A DNA stretch of 64,000 bases. Origin: Albibacterium sp963696875. GTDB lineage: Bacteria > Bacteroidota > Bacteroidia > Sphingobacteriales > Sphingobacteriaceae. Position numbers and translations under genes: made by a program. Shown piece by piece: positions 7,793-16,122 of this stretch. Location: contig CAVOLQ010000001.1 in NCBI GenBank assembly GCA_963696875.1, positions 744,001 to 808,000 on the forward strand, in the 5' to 3' direction. Under the pieces are notes generated by a model. The model was given only the letters and a program-made list of their open reading frames with translations. It was not told the DNA's origin and did no database searches. Each line of letters opens with the position of its first letter. The stretch's first letter is position 1.

Positions 7793-9208
7793 ATGAAAAG
7801 AGTAATAAACATAATGTGTTTTCTATTTACAATTGCATCTACGCTAGTGCTTCATAGCTGTTCTAGTTCGGATTATTTAAGTGCTAAACCTGATGCTGCC
7901 TTAATTGTTCCCAATACATTGGATGATTTACAGGCGATATTAGATAATGATCGCGTTATGAACGGTGTAGTTCAGAATGAAGGTATTGTGCCTTCTTTGG
8001 GTGAGATTTCGGCAGACGATTACTTTATAAATGATGAGAATAGATTTGACATCTTACTTAAGATTAATAATCAAAATGCTTATACATGGCAGTCAGATAT
8101 CTATGAAGGAATAGATAATGTGCTTGATTGGAATTTACCTTATAAATCCATATTTTATGCAAATGTTGTATTAGATCAACTAGTAAATATTCCAAGGACT
8201 ACAACTAATCAAGCTCAATATGATAAGATAAAGGGAAGTGCGCTTTTTTATCGCGCCCATCACCTTTATCAATTGACGCAAATATTTGCTCCTAGCTATA
8301 TTGCAGAAACTGCCCAAACAGAATTAGGGATTCCTTTACGATTAAACGCCGATATTAATGAAAATTTGCGTTGGTCAACATTGGAAGAAACCTACACTAA
8401 AATTATAGATGATCTTAATTTGGCAAAAACTATGCTGCCTATAGAGCCTGCATATAAAACACAGCCATCTAAACACGCAGTTTATGCAATGCTTTCTAGG
8501 ATATTTCTAACAATGGGTAGGTATAATGAAGTACTTTCAAATGCCGACTCATGTTTGGACATTAAGAATATTTTATTGAATTATAAGTATGTGAATGAAA
8601 AGCTTACTTATCCTTTTGAACGCTTTAATGATGAAGTAATATTTCACGTTAAATTGATTGCTGCAGGAGGTCCTTTGCCGTTGATACCGTCTTTAGCTTC
8701 AATAGATTCTGTTTTATACAAGTCGTATGATCGAGATGACTATCGCAGGGTGTTGTTTTTCCGTAATTCACCAAATCAGACTGACGTTATGGATTTTAGA
8801 GGAAGTTATGATGGTTCTTATGATAAATTTGCAGGTTTAGCTACTGATGAAGTGTTGTTAAATAGAGCTGAAGCTTCGGTACGTTTAGGAAATATTTCGC
8901 AAGGATTCGACGACTTAAACAGGTTGTTAGAAAATAGGATAATTAATTTTATTCCTTTGACTCCACCAAATAATGAAGAAGAAGCACTTTCTGAAATACT
9001 AAAAGAACGTCGAAAAGAATTAGTGATGCGTGGCTTAAGATGGTCGGATCTGCGCAGATTGAACTTGGATCCTCGGTTTTCTAAAACTTTAGTCCGTAGG
9101 TTAAAAGGGCACGAGTATACTCTGCCGCCAGGTGACAAACGGTATACTTTCCCTATACCTAAAAACGTACTCGCTCTAAATCCAAGTTTAAAAGATTTTA
9201 GGAATTAG
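7793..9208 (+). CDS. SusD/RagB-family nutrient-binding lipoprotein
   Basis: Surface lipoprotein that caps the SusC barrel and captures the substrate. The signal peptide ends at a lipobox around LVLHSC (Cys23). The 471 residues show the usual TPR-like helical SusD layout, including the segment GSALFYRAHHLYQL at about 150 and a C-terminal region with ILKERRKELVMRGLRWSDLRR, the hallmark of RagB/SusD proteins, before TYPxPxxE-like ending sequence. It sits between SusC (18 bp upstream) and the TlpA-like gene (2 bp downstream). It is somewhat shorter than many SusD proteins, as in the small peptide- or glycan-linked systems of Sphingobacteriaceae. Confidence 0.9.
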   Translation: MKRVINIMCFLFTIASTLVLHSCSSSDYLSAKPDAALIVPNTLDDLQAILDNDRVMNGVVQNEGIVPSLGEISADDYFINDENRFDILLKINNQNAYTWQSDIYEGIDNVLDWNLPYKSIFYANVVLDQLVNIPRTTTNQAQYDKIKGSALFYRAHHLYQLTQIFAPSYIAETAQTELGIPLRLNADINENLRWSTLEETYTKIIDDLNLAKTMLPIEPAYKTQPSKHAVYAMLSRIFLTMGRYNEVLSNADSCLDIKNILLNYKYVNEKLTYPFERFNDEVIFHVKLIAAGGPLPLIPSLASIDSVLYKSYDRDDYRRVLFFRNSPNQTDVMDFRGSYDGSYDKFAGLATDEVLLNRAEASVRLGNISQGFDDLNRLLENRIINFIPLTPPNNEEEALSEILKERRKELVMRGLRWSDLRRLNLDPRFSKTLVRRLKGHEYTLPPGDKRYTFPIPKNVLALNPSLKDFRN

Positions 9209-9210
9209 TT

Positions 9211-10524
9211 ATGATCAGAAATATTATTTACATCGCTATTTGCTGTCTATTTTTTAAAGATAGCCTTGCTCAAAATAAACAACTGACACCGCTTTCCATA
9301 GGAGACACTGTACCAGACCTTGTATTTGATAAGGTTTTAAATCATTCAAAAGAGACGATTGCGTTGTCAGAATTTAAAGATCAATTTTTAATCCTTGATT
9401 TTTGGACAACATATTGTGTTTCCTGTATTCGAAGTTTTCCTAAATTGAAACAAATACAAGATCAATATCCTAATGAAGTGAAGATATTGTTAGTATCTGA
9501 ATATGGAGATATGCAGCATAATCGTCAATTTTTTGAAAAAAGAAGAAAAGAAAACCGTGTAAATCTGCCATCGATTGTAGGAGATACAGTGTTGAAACAA
9601 TTATTTCCCCATCAAGGTGTACCATTTGTAGTATGGGTAGATGGAAATCGAGTGGTGCGTGCTCTTACTAATCATATAGCCGTGACAAGTGGAAATGTAA
9701 GGTTAATGATAGAAAACAACACAATGGTGTTACCTGAAAAAAAAGTCCAGCAGACGTTCGACCGCTTGAAACCTTTGTTTGTAAACAATAACGGAGGAGA
9801 TGATGATGGCTTTATTTATAGATCTATGTTCGCAGGGTATATCGATAGTATTCCATATTCTGGCTTTGTAAGGCAGAAAGACAATTCTTATATTCGATTG
9901 TTTCTGATGAATAGTACTTTTGATGAGATGTACCGTGAACTGTATTCTATTGCCTATAAAGATTCATTGGATAGTATATCTTGGAAGTACCTATACGCAA
10001 AAGGACCGATCATTAAGCTCCCAGCAAATTTTCAATACCTGCCTCGATCTAAAGCCAATAAAGATTACGTTGAAAATGAGCTTTTTAATCGCTCTAACTC
10101 CTTTACCTATGAACTAATAGTACCGAGAGAAAAAGGTTTGTCATTTGCCTTTGAAAAAATGTATAATGAGTTGAATACATTTTTTGGAATAAAGTTAGCT
10201 TTGATGGAAAGCGAGGTTGGCGCACTTGAACTTAGTGGAAAAACATGGAATATTGGTTCTTCGGAAATACCTGATATCTCAACAGATGGTGAGTCTTTAA
10301 TTCTACAAGGTGTTTCTCTTAAGAATATAATTGATCATATTAACAATACTTTAGAAGTTCCTTTTATTGTTAATAAGTCAGAGGATAAGATAAAAGTAGA
10401 TATGAAAATTAGCTTGAAGGGAAATCTGTTAAAGAACTTGGTTGAAAGCTTTGAACAACTCGGATACCAGTTGAAACAAAGTAAAATAAAAGTTCAACAA
10501 ATGGTTTATGACAGCAAAATATAG
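9211..10524 (+). CDS. TlpA-like thioredoxin-fold protein with C-terminal extension
   Basis: Periplasmic or membrane-anchored redox protein. Residues 1-20 form a signal peptide. Residues 28-150 are a TlpA/ResA thioredoxin fold with the active-site motif YCVSC (C69 and C72) and the conserved cis-Pro region GVPFVVWVDG. A 250-residue C-terminal extension resembles the secretin/TonB-like or DUF3738-type region found with TlpA proteins in this family (FEKMYNELNTFFGIKL; SLKNIIDHINNTLEVPFIV). It starts 2 bp after the SusD stop, so it is in the same operon, and it is followed by a strong terminator. A role in oxidative folding or peptide handling tied to the Sus system is inferred. Confidence 0.8.
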   Translation: MIRNIIYIAICCLFFKDSLAQNKQLTPLSIGDTVPDLVFDKVLNHSKETIALSEFKDQFLILDFWTTYCVSCIRSFPKLKQIQDQYPNEVKILLVSEYGDMQHNRQFFEKRRKENRVNLPSIVGDTVLKQLFPHQGVPFVVWVDGNRVVRALTNHIAVTSGNVRLMIENNTMVLPEKKVQQTFDRLKPLFVNNNGGDDDGFIYRSMFAGYIDSIPYSGFVRQKDNSYIRLFLMNSTFDEMYRELYSIAYKDSLDSISWKYLYAKGPIIKLPANFQYLPRSKANKDYVENELFNRSNSFTYELIVPREKGLSFAFEKMYNELNTFFGIKLALMESEVGALELSGKTWNIGSSEIPDISTDGESLILQGVSLKNIIDHINNTLEVPFIVNKSEDKIKVDMKISLKGNLLKNLVESFEQLGYQLKQSKIKVQQMVYDSKI

Positions 10525-10525
10525 A

Positions 10526-10563
10526 AAAGAGGATAAGTTTCGCCGGCGAAACTTATCCTCTTT
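10526..10563. terminator. Bidirectional terminator, perfect 38-nt palindrome
   Basis: AAAGAGGATAAGTTTCGCC is followed directly by its exact reverse complement, giving a 19-bp stem with A and T runs at the ends. It lies between two convergent genes (TlpA-like ending at 10524 and the small gene ending at 10571) and can terminate both. Confidence 0.9.
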
Positions 10564-10570
10564 AAAGAGT

Positions 10571-10915
10571 TTATTCTCTAGGTCTAACTTCAGGTGTAGA
10601 TGCTGGACTTGCATTAAGTTTGTAAACTCCAGGACTGATTTCTGAACAATCCGATTCGGAGAAGCCGATTGAACATGCATACGTAGATCCGCTACAATTT
10701 TGAACGGGATCCAATGATTTAGTACCGTTCATTATATCGTAGTTAGATAGATCCGTTAGATTTGTATGATCACCTGGATTAGCTGAAAACCATATCTGTT
10801 CTGCCTCTTTAGTGGTGGAGTTTTCCGATTTGAAAGCAGAGGCTACAAAGTATAAACTGAATACAATTGCAAATACTGCGATGACACTTAGCCACGCTTT
10901 TTTTGAACTGGTCAT
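10571..10915 (-). CDS. DUF6520-like small secreted protein
   Basis: A 114-residue protein beginning MTSSKKAWLSV with one hydrophobic segment (about residues 7-25) ending in FVASAFKS, the typical start of Bacteroidota DUF6520 proteins. The C-terminal half has four Cys (NCSGSTYAC, then SDCSE) and ends STPEVRPRE. The frame is open further upstream to 11044, but that part belongs to the neighbouring gene region, and the ATG at 10915 gives a sensible signal sequence. It abuts the membrane gene upstream (stop at 10917). Function unknown. Confidence 0.65.
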   Translation of the reverse strand: MTSSKKAWLSVIAVFAIVFSLYFVASAFKSENSTTKEAEQIWFSANPGDHTNLTDLSNYDIMNGTKSLDPVQNCSGSTYACSIGFSESDCSEISPGVYKLNASPASTPEVRPRE

Positions 10916-10916
10916 T

Positions 10917-11252
10917 TTAATTTCTTTTAAATATAAAAAATCTATTATTGTTGTCGTTAAGGTAGACCTCCCGATAAAGCATGTCTGCTTCAGCCCTGAC
11001 TTTATCATGTCCTGACCCAATACGGCCGAACCGGAACAATGCAAATCTTTCTCGAAAAACCATCCGGTACAATAAACGCATAAGGGTGGGTGGTACGTAA
11101 TAAAGCAAATAAAGGGGAACGATGAAAATTAAAATGATCAGGCATACGTAGCCTTGCAAGACCATAAAGGTTAGCAATGCTAATGAGCTTTCCAACCAAC
11201 GATGGAAAGCTTCATGCTGTAATTGTGTGATTTGTGTTTTCAATTGTCCCAT
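10917..11252 (-). CDS. Small membrane protein of unknown function
   Basis: A 111-residue ORF with two close hydrophobic stretches (about residues 20-55: LESSLALLTFMVLQGYVC and LIILIFIVPLYLLYYV) followed by a basic C-terminal part. I do not recognise the family. Its stop lies one base from the start of the DUF6520-like gene, which suggests translational coupling. A conflicting frame on the same strand (to 11199) seems a shadow. Moderate confidence that it is expressed. Confidence 0.45.
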   Translation of the reverse strand: MGQLKTQITQLQHEAFHRWLESSLALLTFMVLQGYVCLIILIFIVPLYLLYYVPPTLMRLLYRMVFRERFALFRFGRIGSGHDKVRAEADMLYREVYLNDNNNRFFIFKRN

Positions 11253-11716
11253 TTACGTTATTGTTTTGCCACCTGCAACGCCGGCCTTGCCGGGGCTGCC
11301 CCTGGGTGATTGTTAGTACACATATCGCTGTGCTTGCGTCCCTCGCATCTGGTCCGGGAAAATAGTTTCCAGTACCGCCGGTTTAAGCATAGATAGCGGT
11401 TAAAATAAGGGGCCCGCTGTCTTAGCTCCAGATGCTTTGCGCCGGGGAAGGGCGCTATGAAACCGGTACTCCCCAATGTTTTTTTGGTGGTTTTTAGCCC
11501 ACTTGTCTTTTGAATTATCGCATTTGCGTGTCTTTTTAAATGTCTTTTAAAAAAGCTGGCAATAGCTTTATTGCTAAAGCCAGCTAACCATTGAAACAAA
11601 CGCCCATCTTACGGCTACTCTACCTATCGTATTCATGGTACACCAAAGATAAGGCAAGTTTTTCCCCATGGGGGTTACAAAACGACGGCGGTCAGGGGTC
11701 AAAAACGGTATATAGA
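11253..11716. other. GC-richer gap with a doubtful ORF
   Basis: This stretch is visibly richer in G and C than its neighbours and holds several short GC-rich inverted segments (for example CCGGCCTTGCCGG near 11281). A 113-codon minus-strand frame at 11258-11599 looks arginine- and lysine-rich without domain features and is probably not a gene. It may be remnant or transferred DNA. Confidence 0.3.
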
Positions 11717-12724
11717 TTACTTCTTATAAAGACGCCTATATTCACTTGGGGAAAGGTTGTAATAGTATTTAAATTGCTTTTGAAATACTTTTAGGTGATA
11801 TCCCACTCTATAGGCTATTTCAGTAATAGTGTTATCGGTATCTAATAATAAATCTGCTGCGGTCTCCAATCGCTTTTCGGTGATATAAGATTGTAGGCTA
11901 TGGCCATAAAACGCTTTATGCTCATCCCTTAATTGGCGTAGCCCTATTTTATAGTGTTGCGCTACCTCCGTAATGGGCGGTGCATGTCCTTCAGAGATCT
12001 GCTTTTTATAATAGCCCCGGATCTGTAACAATGTTTCCCGCATGTTTCGGCTCATCGGTATACCGTTCTTCTTTAGATCTTCCCGGCTGATCAAAACCAG
12101 CCTTATTATGTGCGGATATATTTTTGAATCCATCAGCATTTCGCCGAAATTTGGAATGGTCAGCAAATGCAAGATTTCTTTTCGGATTTCATCATGGAAG
12201 AAAAGCACCTTTGTGCTGTTATAAAGGTCTTTTTTATGCTGCAGGTAATTGATCAGTTTTTGGTAATGGGTGGGTTCTGTTACCGGATGGCGCTGAAGCC
12301 AACTGGAATTGACAACAAAAAGGAACAAGATATGCAGGCCAGGATCAACGGTAACCTCGTATTCCCTGGGCGGACTGTAGAACAGGCTATATTCATCCTC
12401 GTTTAGATGATCCAAAAAGCCATTGTGTTCTGTACCCTTTGGGTAGGGAACAATTTTTATGTTTCCATTTAACAGATAGAGCCAAAAGAGATCTGACACG
12501 GTAATCTCGATAATGAAGCTGAATCTTTTTTGAGCCCTGATTTCGATAAGACTCAGGTAAGCATCTTTGGCATCATAATCTTGTTCTACAATTCGGAAAA
12601 TATTGTTTTGCCAGTACTTGTTTTTAGTATAGGGAATGCGATATCGGCAATTGGCCGGGGCGCCGTCCTTACGTATGGCATCAGGAAATTGTGTTTCGAT
12701 GTCAATAGATATTGGATGTTCCAT
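11717..12724 (-). CDS. AraC-family transcriptional regulator
   Basis: A 335-residue regulator. The C-terminal 100 residues carry the double HTH: ITEVAQHYKIGLRQLRDEHK in the first helix pair and the conserved second one, NTITEIAYRVGYHLKVFQKQ, followed by FKYYYNLSPSEYRRLYKK. The N-terminal 230 residues have no recognised sensor domain but resemble other Bacteroidota AraC proteins that follow a beta-rich ligand domain. It faces a hairpin-bearing upstream region (12742-12790) and a possible small gene. Targets unknown. Confidence 0.85.
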   Translation of the reverse strand: MEHPISIDIETQFPDAIRKDGAPANCRYRIPYTKNKYWQNNIFRIVEQDYDAKDAYLSLIEIRAQKRFSFIIEITVSDLFWLYLLNGNIKIVPYPKGTEHNGFLDHLNEDEYSLFYSPPREYEVTVDPGLHILFLFVVNSSWLQRHPVTEPTHYQKLINYLQHKKDLYNSTKVLFFHDEIRKEILHLLTIPNFGEMLMDSKIYPHIIRLVLISREDLKKNGIPMSRNMRETLLQIRGYYKKQISEGHAPPITEVAQHYKIGLRQLRDEHKAFYGHSLQSYITEKRLETAADLLLDTDNTITEIAYRVGYHLKVFQKQFKYYYNLSPSEYRRLYKK

Positions 12725-12741
12725 GTGTGATGTGGTTTGTA

Positions 12742-12790
12742 TTGCCTATTGATCTTTTCATTGGCTTACTCACGATGAATCAATAGGCAA
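12742..12790. promoter_or_regulatory. Inverted repeat upstream of the AraC gene
   Basis: TTGCCTATTGAT (12742-12753) and its exact complement ATCAATAGGCAA (12779-12790) flank a 25-nt loop, 18 bp upstream of the AraC start. There is no T tract for termination in either direction, so an operator or leader structure is more likely. Confidence 0.4.
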
Positions 12791-12807
12791 GGTGTTTATA
12801 GGTAGGT

Positions 12808-13014
12808 TCACGGTATGTATTCTTTATTTATGTTTAAGAGGAAATAATAGGCTGCTAATTCACGGCAATCATAATTACTGAGAAATGCTATCAATTGAAT
12901 TGCGTGATGAAAACCATCTTGAGATCTTAGGGCTGTATTGTGTTTAACCAATTTTAAAGCATGGCACCGAGGATTGGCCCCATAAAATGGGATGAAATTT
13001 TTTGTGCTGTTCAT
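12808..13014 (-). CDS. Possible small protein upstream of AraC
   Basis: A 68-codon ORF starting with ATG at 13014 (MNSTKNFIPFYGANPRC). It lacks a signal peptide and known domain. It is oriented like the AraC gene and preceded by the paired ACATnTTTTACCTGA motifs, which could regulate it. Coding status is uncertain. Confidence 0.3.
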   Translation of the reverse strand: MNSTKNFIPFYGANPRCHALKLVKHNTALRSQDGFHHAIQLIAFLSNYDCRELAAYYFLLNINKEYIP

Positions 13015-13082
13015 TTTTTTGTTTTTGTTTAAAAGTCAAAATGGACAATGGCTTTGGAATATTAAAATTTATTATACTAACA

Positions 13083-13118
13083 ACATCTTTTACCTGACGA
13101 ACTACATGTTTTACCTGA
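13083..13118. promoter_or_regulatory. Paired direct repeats, candidate LytTR binding site
   Basis: ACATCTTTTACCTGA (13083-13097) and ACATGTTTTACCTGA (13104-13118) are 15-bp repeats with one mismatch and a 21-bp period. LytTR regulators such as AgrA and ComE bind paired direct repeats spaced about two helical turns. A LytTR gene starts 167 bp away. The link is inferred. Confidence 0.5.
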
Positions 13119-13284
13119 TTAACGTATATCCTGATTCACTAAATTTTGAAACCAATAATTAAATTCGTATTTTTATTTGTAATATAAACCAACCTATTAT
13201 ATTATTGACCATCACCGTATTTGTTGATGGCTAAGATGCATTGATAGGAATCCGAAAAATTTTATAGAAAGGAGGTAAAAAATA

Positions 13285-13665
13285 TTGGAAAGTCATGACA
13301 AACCACCTACCACAAATAGTGCTGTTGGAATCATCGACCAAAGCATCATAATAAAAGATGAACTGAGCAAATCGATTATGGTACTTAGCTATGAAGATGT
13401 CTTTGCCTTTTTAAGTTATGGTAACTATGTAAAAGTGATAACCGTGGGGAAGGTTTACATAAGCCACAATTCAATGAAACAAGCAGAAGCTCGGTATTGC
13501 TCAACAAACAGATTCATAAGAATTAGCAGAACTACCATCGTATCAAAGAAAAAAATTAGATCGATAGAAATAAATAGGGTGAAGCTGAGCAATGGAGAAA
13601 AATATACAATAGGAAGAAGTTTTCGTAGTGCCTTTATCGAAAAATTCAAAAGAAACTCTTTTTGA
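13285..13665 (+). CDS. Stand-alone LytTR DNA-binding protein
   Basis: A 126-residue protein with a single LytTR domain over residues 30-125 (YEDVFAFLSYGNYVKVIT, then ISHNSMKQAEARY, RFIRISRTTIVSKKKIRSIE and NGEKYTIGRSF). There is no receiver domain, so it is not a classical response regulator. The start is TTG at 13285, supported by a strong Shine-Dalgarno GGAGG at 13271-13275, unusual for Bacteroidota; the first ATG is deep inside the domain. The upstream region contains a candidate LytTR double site, suggesting autoregulation. Targets unknown. Confidence 0.75.
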   Translation: MESHDKPPTTNSAVGIIDQSIIIKDELSKSIMVLSYEDVFAFLSYGNYVKVITVGKVYISHNSMKQAEARYCSTNRFIRISRTTIVSKKKIRSIEINRVKLSNGEKYTIGRSFRSAFIEKFKRNSF

Positions 13666-13689
13666 ATTTTCTAAGCAAAAATGTCTAAC

Positions 13690-14256
13690 CTATTTTTCAT
13701 TATTAGTTTCCCTAATAACTCTGCATGGATTGCCCACAGCAACAACATTTGCTGGGATATCTTTGTTGACAACACTTCCGGCTCCGATAATTGAGTTATC
13801 TCCGATAGTAACTCCGGGAATGACCGTTACATTGCCACCAAACCAAACGTTATTGCCTACTGATATGGGACGAGTAAATTCAAGCCCTTCGTTTCTCTGT
13901 TCTATGTTTTCAGGATGCCCGGCTGTATAAAATCCGCAATTGGGTCCTATGAAAACGTTATCGCCAAATTGAACCTTTGCACCGTCCAAAATAATAAGGT
14001 TATGGTTGGAATAGAAATTTTCACCTAATTCAATATTATAACCATAGTCACACCAAAAAGGCTGTTCTACAACAAAGTTGTTTTTTGTTCTTTCTACGAT
14101 TTTCCTAATCAGTTCATTTCTCTTTTCAAAGTCTGAATATTTTGTGTTGTTATACTCTTGACACAATTCTTTGCAAATAGCCCTTTCTTTTATTAGCTCT
14201 TGGTCATAATTTGCATTGTACAAAAGCCCTTGATTGTTTTTCTCTTTTTCGGTCAT
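13690..14256 (-). CDS. Sugar O-acetyltransferase (maltose/NodL type)
   Basis: A 188-residue acetyl-CoA transferase with a left-handed beta-helix. It has the N-terminal Mac domain (LLYNANYDQELIKERAICKE) and hexapeptide repeats at about 65-180 (NIELGENFYSNHNLIILDGA, VFIGPNCGFYTAGHP, ISVGNNVWFGGNVTVIPGVT, IGDNSIIGAGSVV). The catalytic His is in the TAGHP motif. The start is ATG at 14256 (MTEKEKNNQG); the frame remains open 17 codons upstream without support. Its first 11 codons and upstream region are duplicated at 15535-15646. A second, different acetyltransferase is at 31808. Confidence 0.9.
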   Translation of the reverse strand: MTEKEKNNQGLLYNANYDQELIKERAICKELCQEYNNTKYSDFEKRNELIRKIVERTKNNFVVEQPFWCDYGYNIELGENFYSNHNLIILDGAKVQFGDNVFIGPNCGFYTAGHPENIEQRNEGLEFTRPISVGNNVWFGGNVTVIPGVTIGDNSIIGAGSVVNKDIPANVVAVGNPCRVIRETNNEK

Positions 14257-14333
14257 CTCTAAATTCTTACAAATTACCAGGTTTTGGAAATAAACAAGAA
14301 TTTGCAATCCATAGTTTTAAAGATGATCTTTTT
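14222..14333. repeat. 112-bp direct repeat, copy A
   Basis: Aligns without gaps to 15535-15646 with mismatches concentrated in the middle. It covers the first 11 codons of the acetyltransferase and its upstream region. The two copies bracket about 1.2 kb of small genes. Confidence 0.85.
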
Positions 14334-14606
14334 AAATTATTTATGATTTTTATTAGGAATCCTTTAGAGCGGCCACATTCTGCATGTAAAGCAAAAATAT
14401 TTGCGTTAGTCAAAGAAATGCCCAAGAGTTTAAGAGCTGGAATAGAGTCAATTTGGATTAGAAAGGATATTGAATGCTCCAAAAAAGCTGTTCGCCTCTT
14501 GTCTGTCTATAGTCGGAAATATTTGTAAATAGAGACTTGGATTTATAAATAAATATGGATATTATTGCTAAAATAAAATTGATTTAAAAGTAAATGAAGG
14601 TAACCT
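14334..14606 (+). other. Orphan open frame, possible gene remnant
   Basis: A plus-strand frame running through copy A continues to 14528 (ending SVYSRKYL) with a protein-like composition, including SACKAKIFALVKEMPKSLRA. Copy B enters the same frame (NKQEFAIHSFKDDL) but then diverges, so a decayed plus-strand gene may once have crossed both. I do not recognise it. Confidence 0.25.
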
Positions 14607-15023
14607 ATGTATAATATTTATGATTTAATGTATTATACCCTTTTAAATTATTATAGTAAAGGGTATAAGTTTGATGGTCAATCATTACCGCCTGGCAAAA
14701 CTTTTTGCTTAGTTATGGTGTCATTTTTTGGCCAATTGATGTTTTTAACCGGGTTATTTCAGTTTGTCAATAACCCGTATTTTATAGCGCCTAAGGCTAA
14801 GGGTATAACTGCTATATACTTATTAATGAGCCTTGTATTAACGTTGTTGGTGTTTTATCGCAAACAACGCTATCTAAAAGTTTTTGATCGTCTTAAAGGC
14901 GACGCGTTTGCAAATGGAAAACTTGCTAAGCTTCTAGGATGGTTGTTTCTGTTTTTAACAATATTAATTCCCTTTATTTTTGCATTAATTAGAAATAAAA
15001 TCTATTACGGCCGTTGGGTATGA
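14607..15023 (+). CDS. Small multi-pass membrane protein
   Basis: A 138-residue protein with three hydrophobic segments at about 31-57 (TFCLVMVSFFGQLMFLTGLF), 66-84 (GITAIYLLMSLVLTLLVFY) and 107-128 (LLGWLFLFLTILIPFIFAL). There is no recognised family. It begins with ATG at 14607 after an AT-rich stretch and stands alone, transcribed away from the acetyltransferase. It lies inside the segment bracketed by the 112-bp repeats. Confidence 0.6.
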   Translation: MYNIYDLMYYTLLNYYSKGYKFDGQSLPPGKTFCLVMVSFFGQLMFLTGLFQFVNNPYFIAPKAKGITAIYLLMSLVLTLLVFYRKQRYLKVFDRLKGDAFANGKLAKLLGWLFLFLTILIPFIFALIRNKIYYGRWV

Positions 15024-15028
15024 TTATC

Positions 15029-15214
15029 TTAGCTTCTTTGCCCATAAGGCCACAGAAATTCCGTTTCGCTAATTGTATTGTTTACCTGCAAGCGTACTGG
15101 CAGGCAGTTTAATGCTGCGAAATCCGCTTCTTCGCTAAGCGCCAAATCATTGTACGACACTCTTACCCGTGTCCCATCTTGAATTTCCTTAACCCATCCG
15201 ATTTTTTCCTGCAT
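15029..15214 (-). CDS. Possible small protein (doubtful)
   Basis: A 61-codon minus-strand ORF (MQEKIGWVKEIQDGTRVRVS) ending 6 bp from the stop of the convergent membrane gene. It has a soluble, well-mixed composition, but no known domain or clear ribosome site. It is kept as a candidate only because the spacing fits convergent genes. Confidence 0.25.
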   Translation of the reverse strand: MQEKIGWVKEIQDGTRVRVSYNDLALSEEADFAALNCLPVRLQVNNTISETEFLWPYGQRS

Positions 15215-15287
15215 TTATTGTTTTGTTGTTGAGTAGGGAATAACACCGTATTACTTTTGTTTCATCAAACAATTAAAATTAAAAAAG

Positions 15288-15521
15288 ATGAACAAAGAAA
15301 TAGTACTTTTAAGAACCTTTGCAGTGGCAGCAGTTGTCGGGATGATATTTATTACATCTACTGCTTTCAAAAAATCAGGAAATCCAAAATTTACTGAAAT
15401 AGATGTAGAACGTATCAACATCGTGGAAAAAGATAGAACTGTAAAAATGGTCATTACAAACGTTGAACGCTTTCCGAACGCGTTAAAAAATAAGATCGAT
15501 CACACTAGTAGGTCCGCATGA
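15288..15521 (+). pseudogene. Truncated Bacteroidota exported protein fragment
   Basis: The 77-residue frame starts like a larger family: a hydrophobic segment (FAVAAVVGMIFITSTAF), then FTEIDVERINIVEKD and VKMVITNVERFP. In the full-length relatives I know of this type, that region is followed by a further 100 or more residues. Here the frame ends soon after, close to the border of repeat copy B at 15535. Truncation by the event that made the repeat is the simplest reading; a genuine short protein is the alternative. Confidence 0.5.
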
Positions 15522-15534
15522 ATATTGGCATTTA

Positions 15535-15646
15535 AAAAGCCCTTGATTGTTTTTCTCTTTTTCGGTCATCTCTTCTTTTTTTACAAATTAGCAGCTTAGG
15601 GTAATAAACAAGAATTTGCAATCCATAGTTTTAAAGATGATCTTTT
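15535..15646. repeat. 112-bp direct repeat, copy B
   Basis: Copy of 14222-14333. It contains the start codon (minus strand, 15567-15569) and first 11 codons of the acetyltransferase but no more of that gene, so it is a relic. Confidence 0.85.
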
Positions 15647-15744
15647 AAAGCTTTGCCAGTCTTTTGGGAGTGATGAATCTGACCGTGGCATATTTTTGGC
15701 CTTCATGTTATAATAAATAAATTATTTAACATTAATTAGAAATT

Positions 15745-16122
15745 ATGAAGATTGGATTTAGATTATTTAGTGCATTGATTCTTGTTGTTACAATGCTCAC
15801 AGTCTCGTGCAGCAAGGAAAAAAGCCCCTCAGAGAGCGATTTTTTTGTCGGAACCTATCATGGAGCAATTTTTTTTTCCGATGGTAAGGAAACTGCAGGT
15901 GATACTAATGGTCGTGTAACGGTGGTCAAAGTGGGTAATTCTTACACATTTGATTTTGGAAGTGGTTTACCAAATATCAATAATGTTAAGTTTGAAAAAT
16001 CGGGCGATAATACGTACGCAAGCGTAGGTGACGGCTTGACTGGAATTACTATTAATGCCAATTCTTTAAAAGCACTAGTTACAAATGAAAAGGGGACTTG
16101 GACAGCAAATTGCAGCCGTTAA
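15745..16122 (+). CDS. Small lipoprotein of unknown function
   Basis: A 125-residue protein with a signal peptide and lipobox (TMLTVSCSK, Cys22). The mature part is Gly- and Asn-rich with beta-strand character (FFVGTYHGAIFFSDGK, VGNSYTFDFGSGLPNI), suggesting a small beta-barrel or lipocalin-like fold. It stands alone on the plus strand. Family not recognised. Confidence 0.6.
   Translation: MKIGFRLFSALILVVTMLTVSCSKEKSPSESDFFVGTYHGAIFFSDGKETAGDTNGRVTVVKVGNSYTFDFGSGLPNINNVKFEKSGDNTYASVGDGLTGITINANSLKALVTNEKGTWTANCSR

Noticed and set aside
11258..11599. 113-codon minus-strand ORF
   Set aside because: Composition is Arg/Lys/Pro/Ala-rich without domain, signal or coding-like conservation, and the DNA is GC-rich and atypical.
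14211..14528. 105-codon plus-strand ORF as an intact gene
   Set aside because: Its first part is antisense to the acetyltransferase start and runs through repeat copy A; only the tail looks protein-like, so it is recorded as a possible remnant, not a gene.
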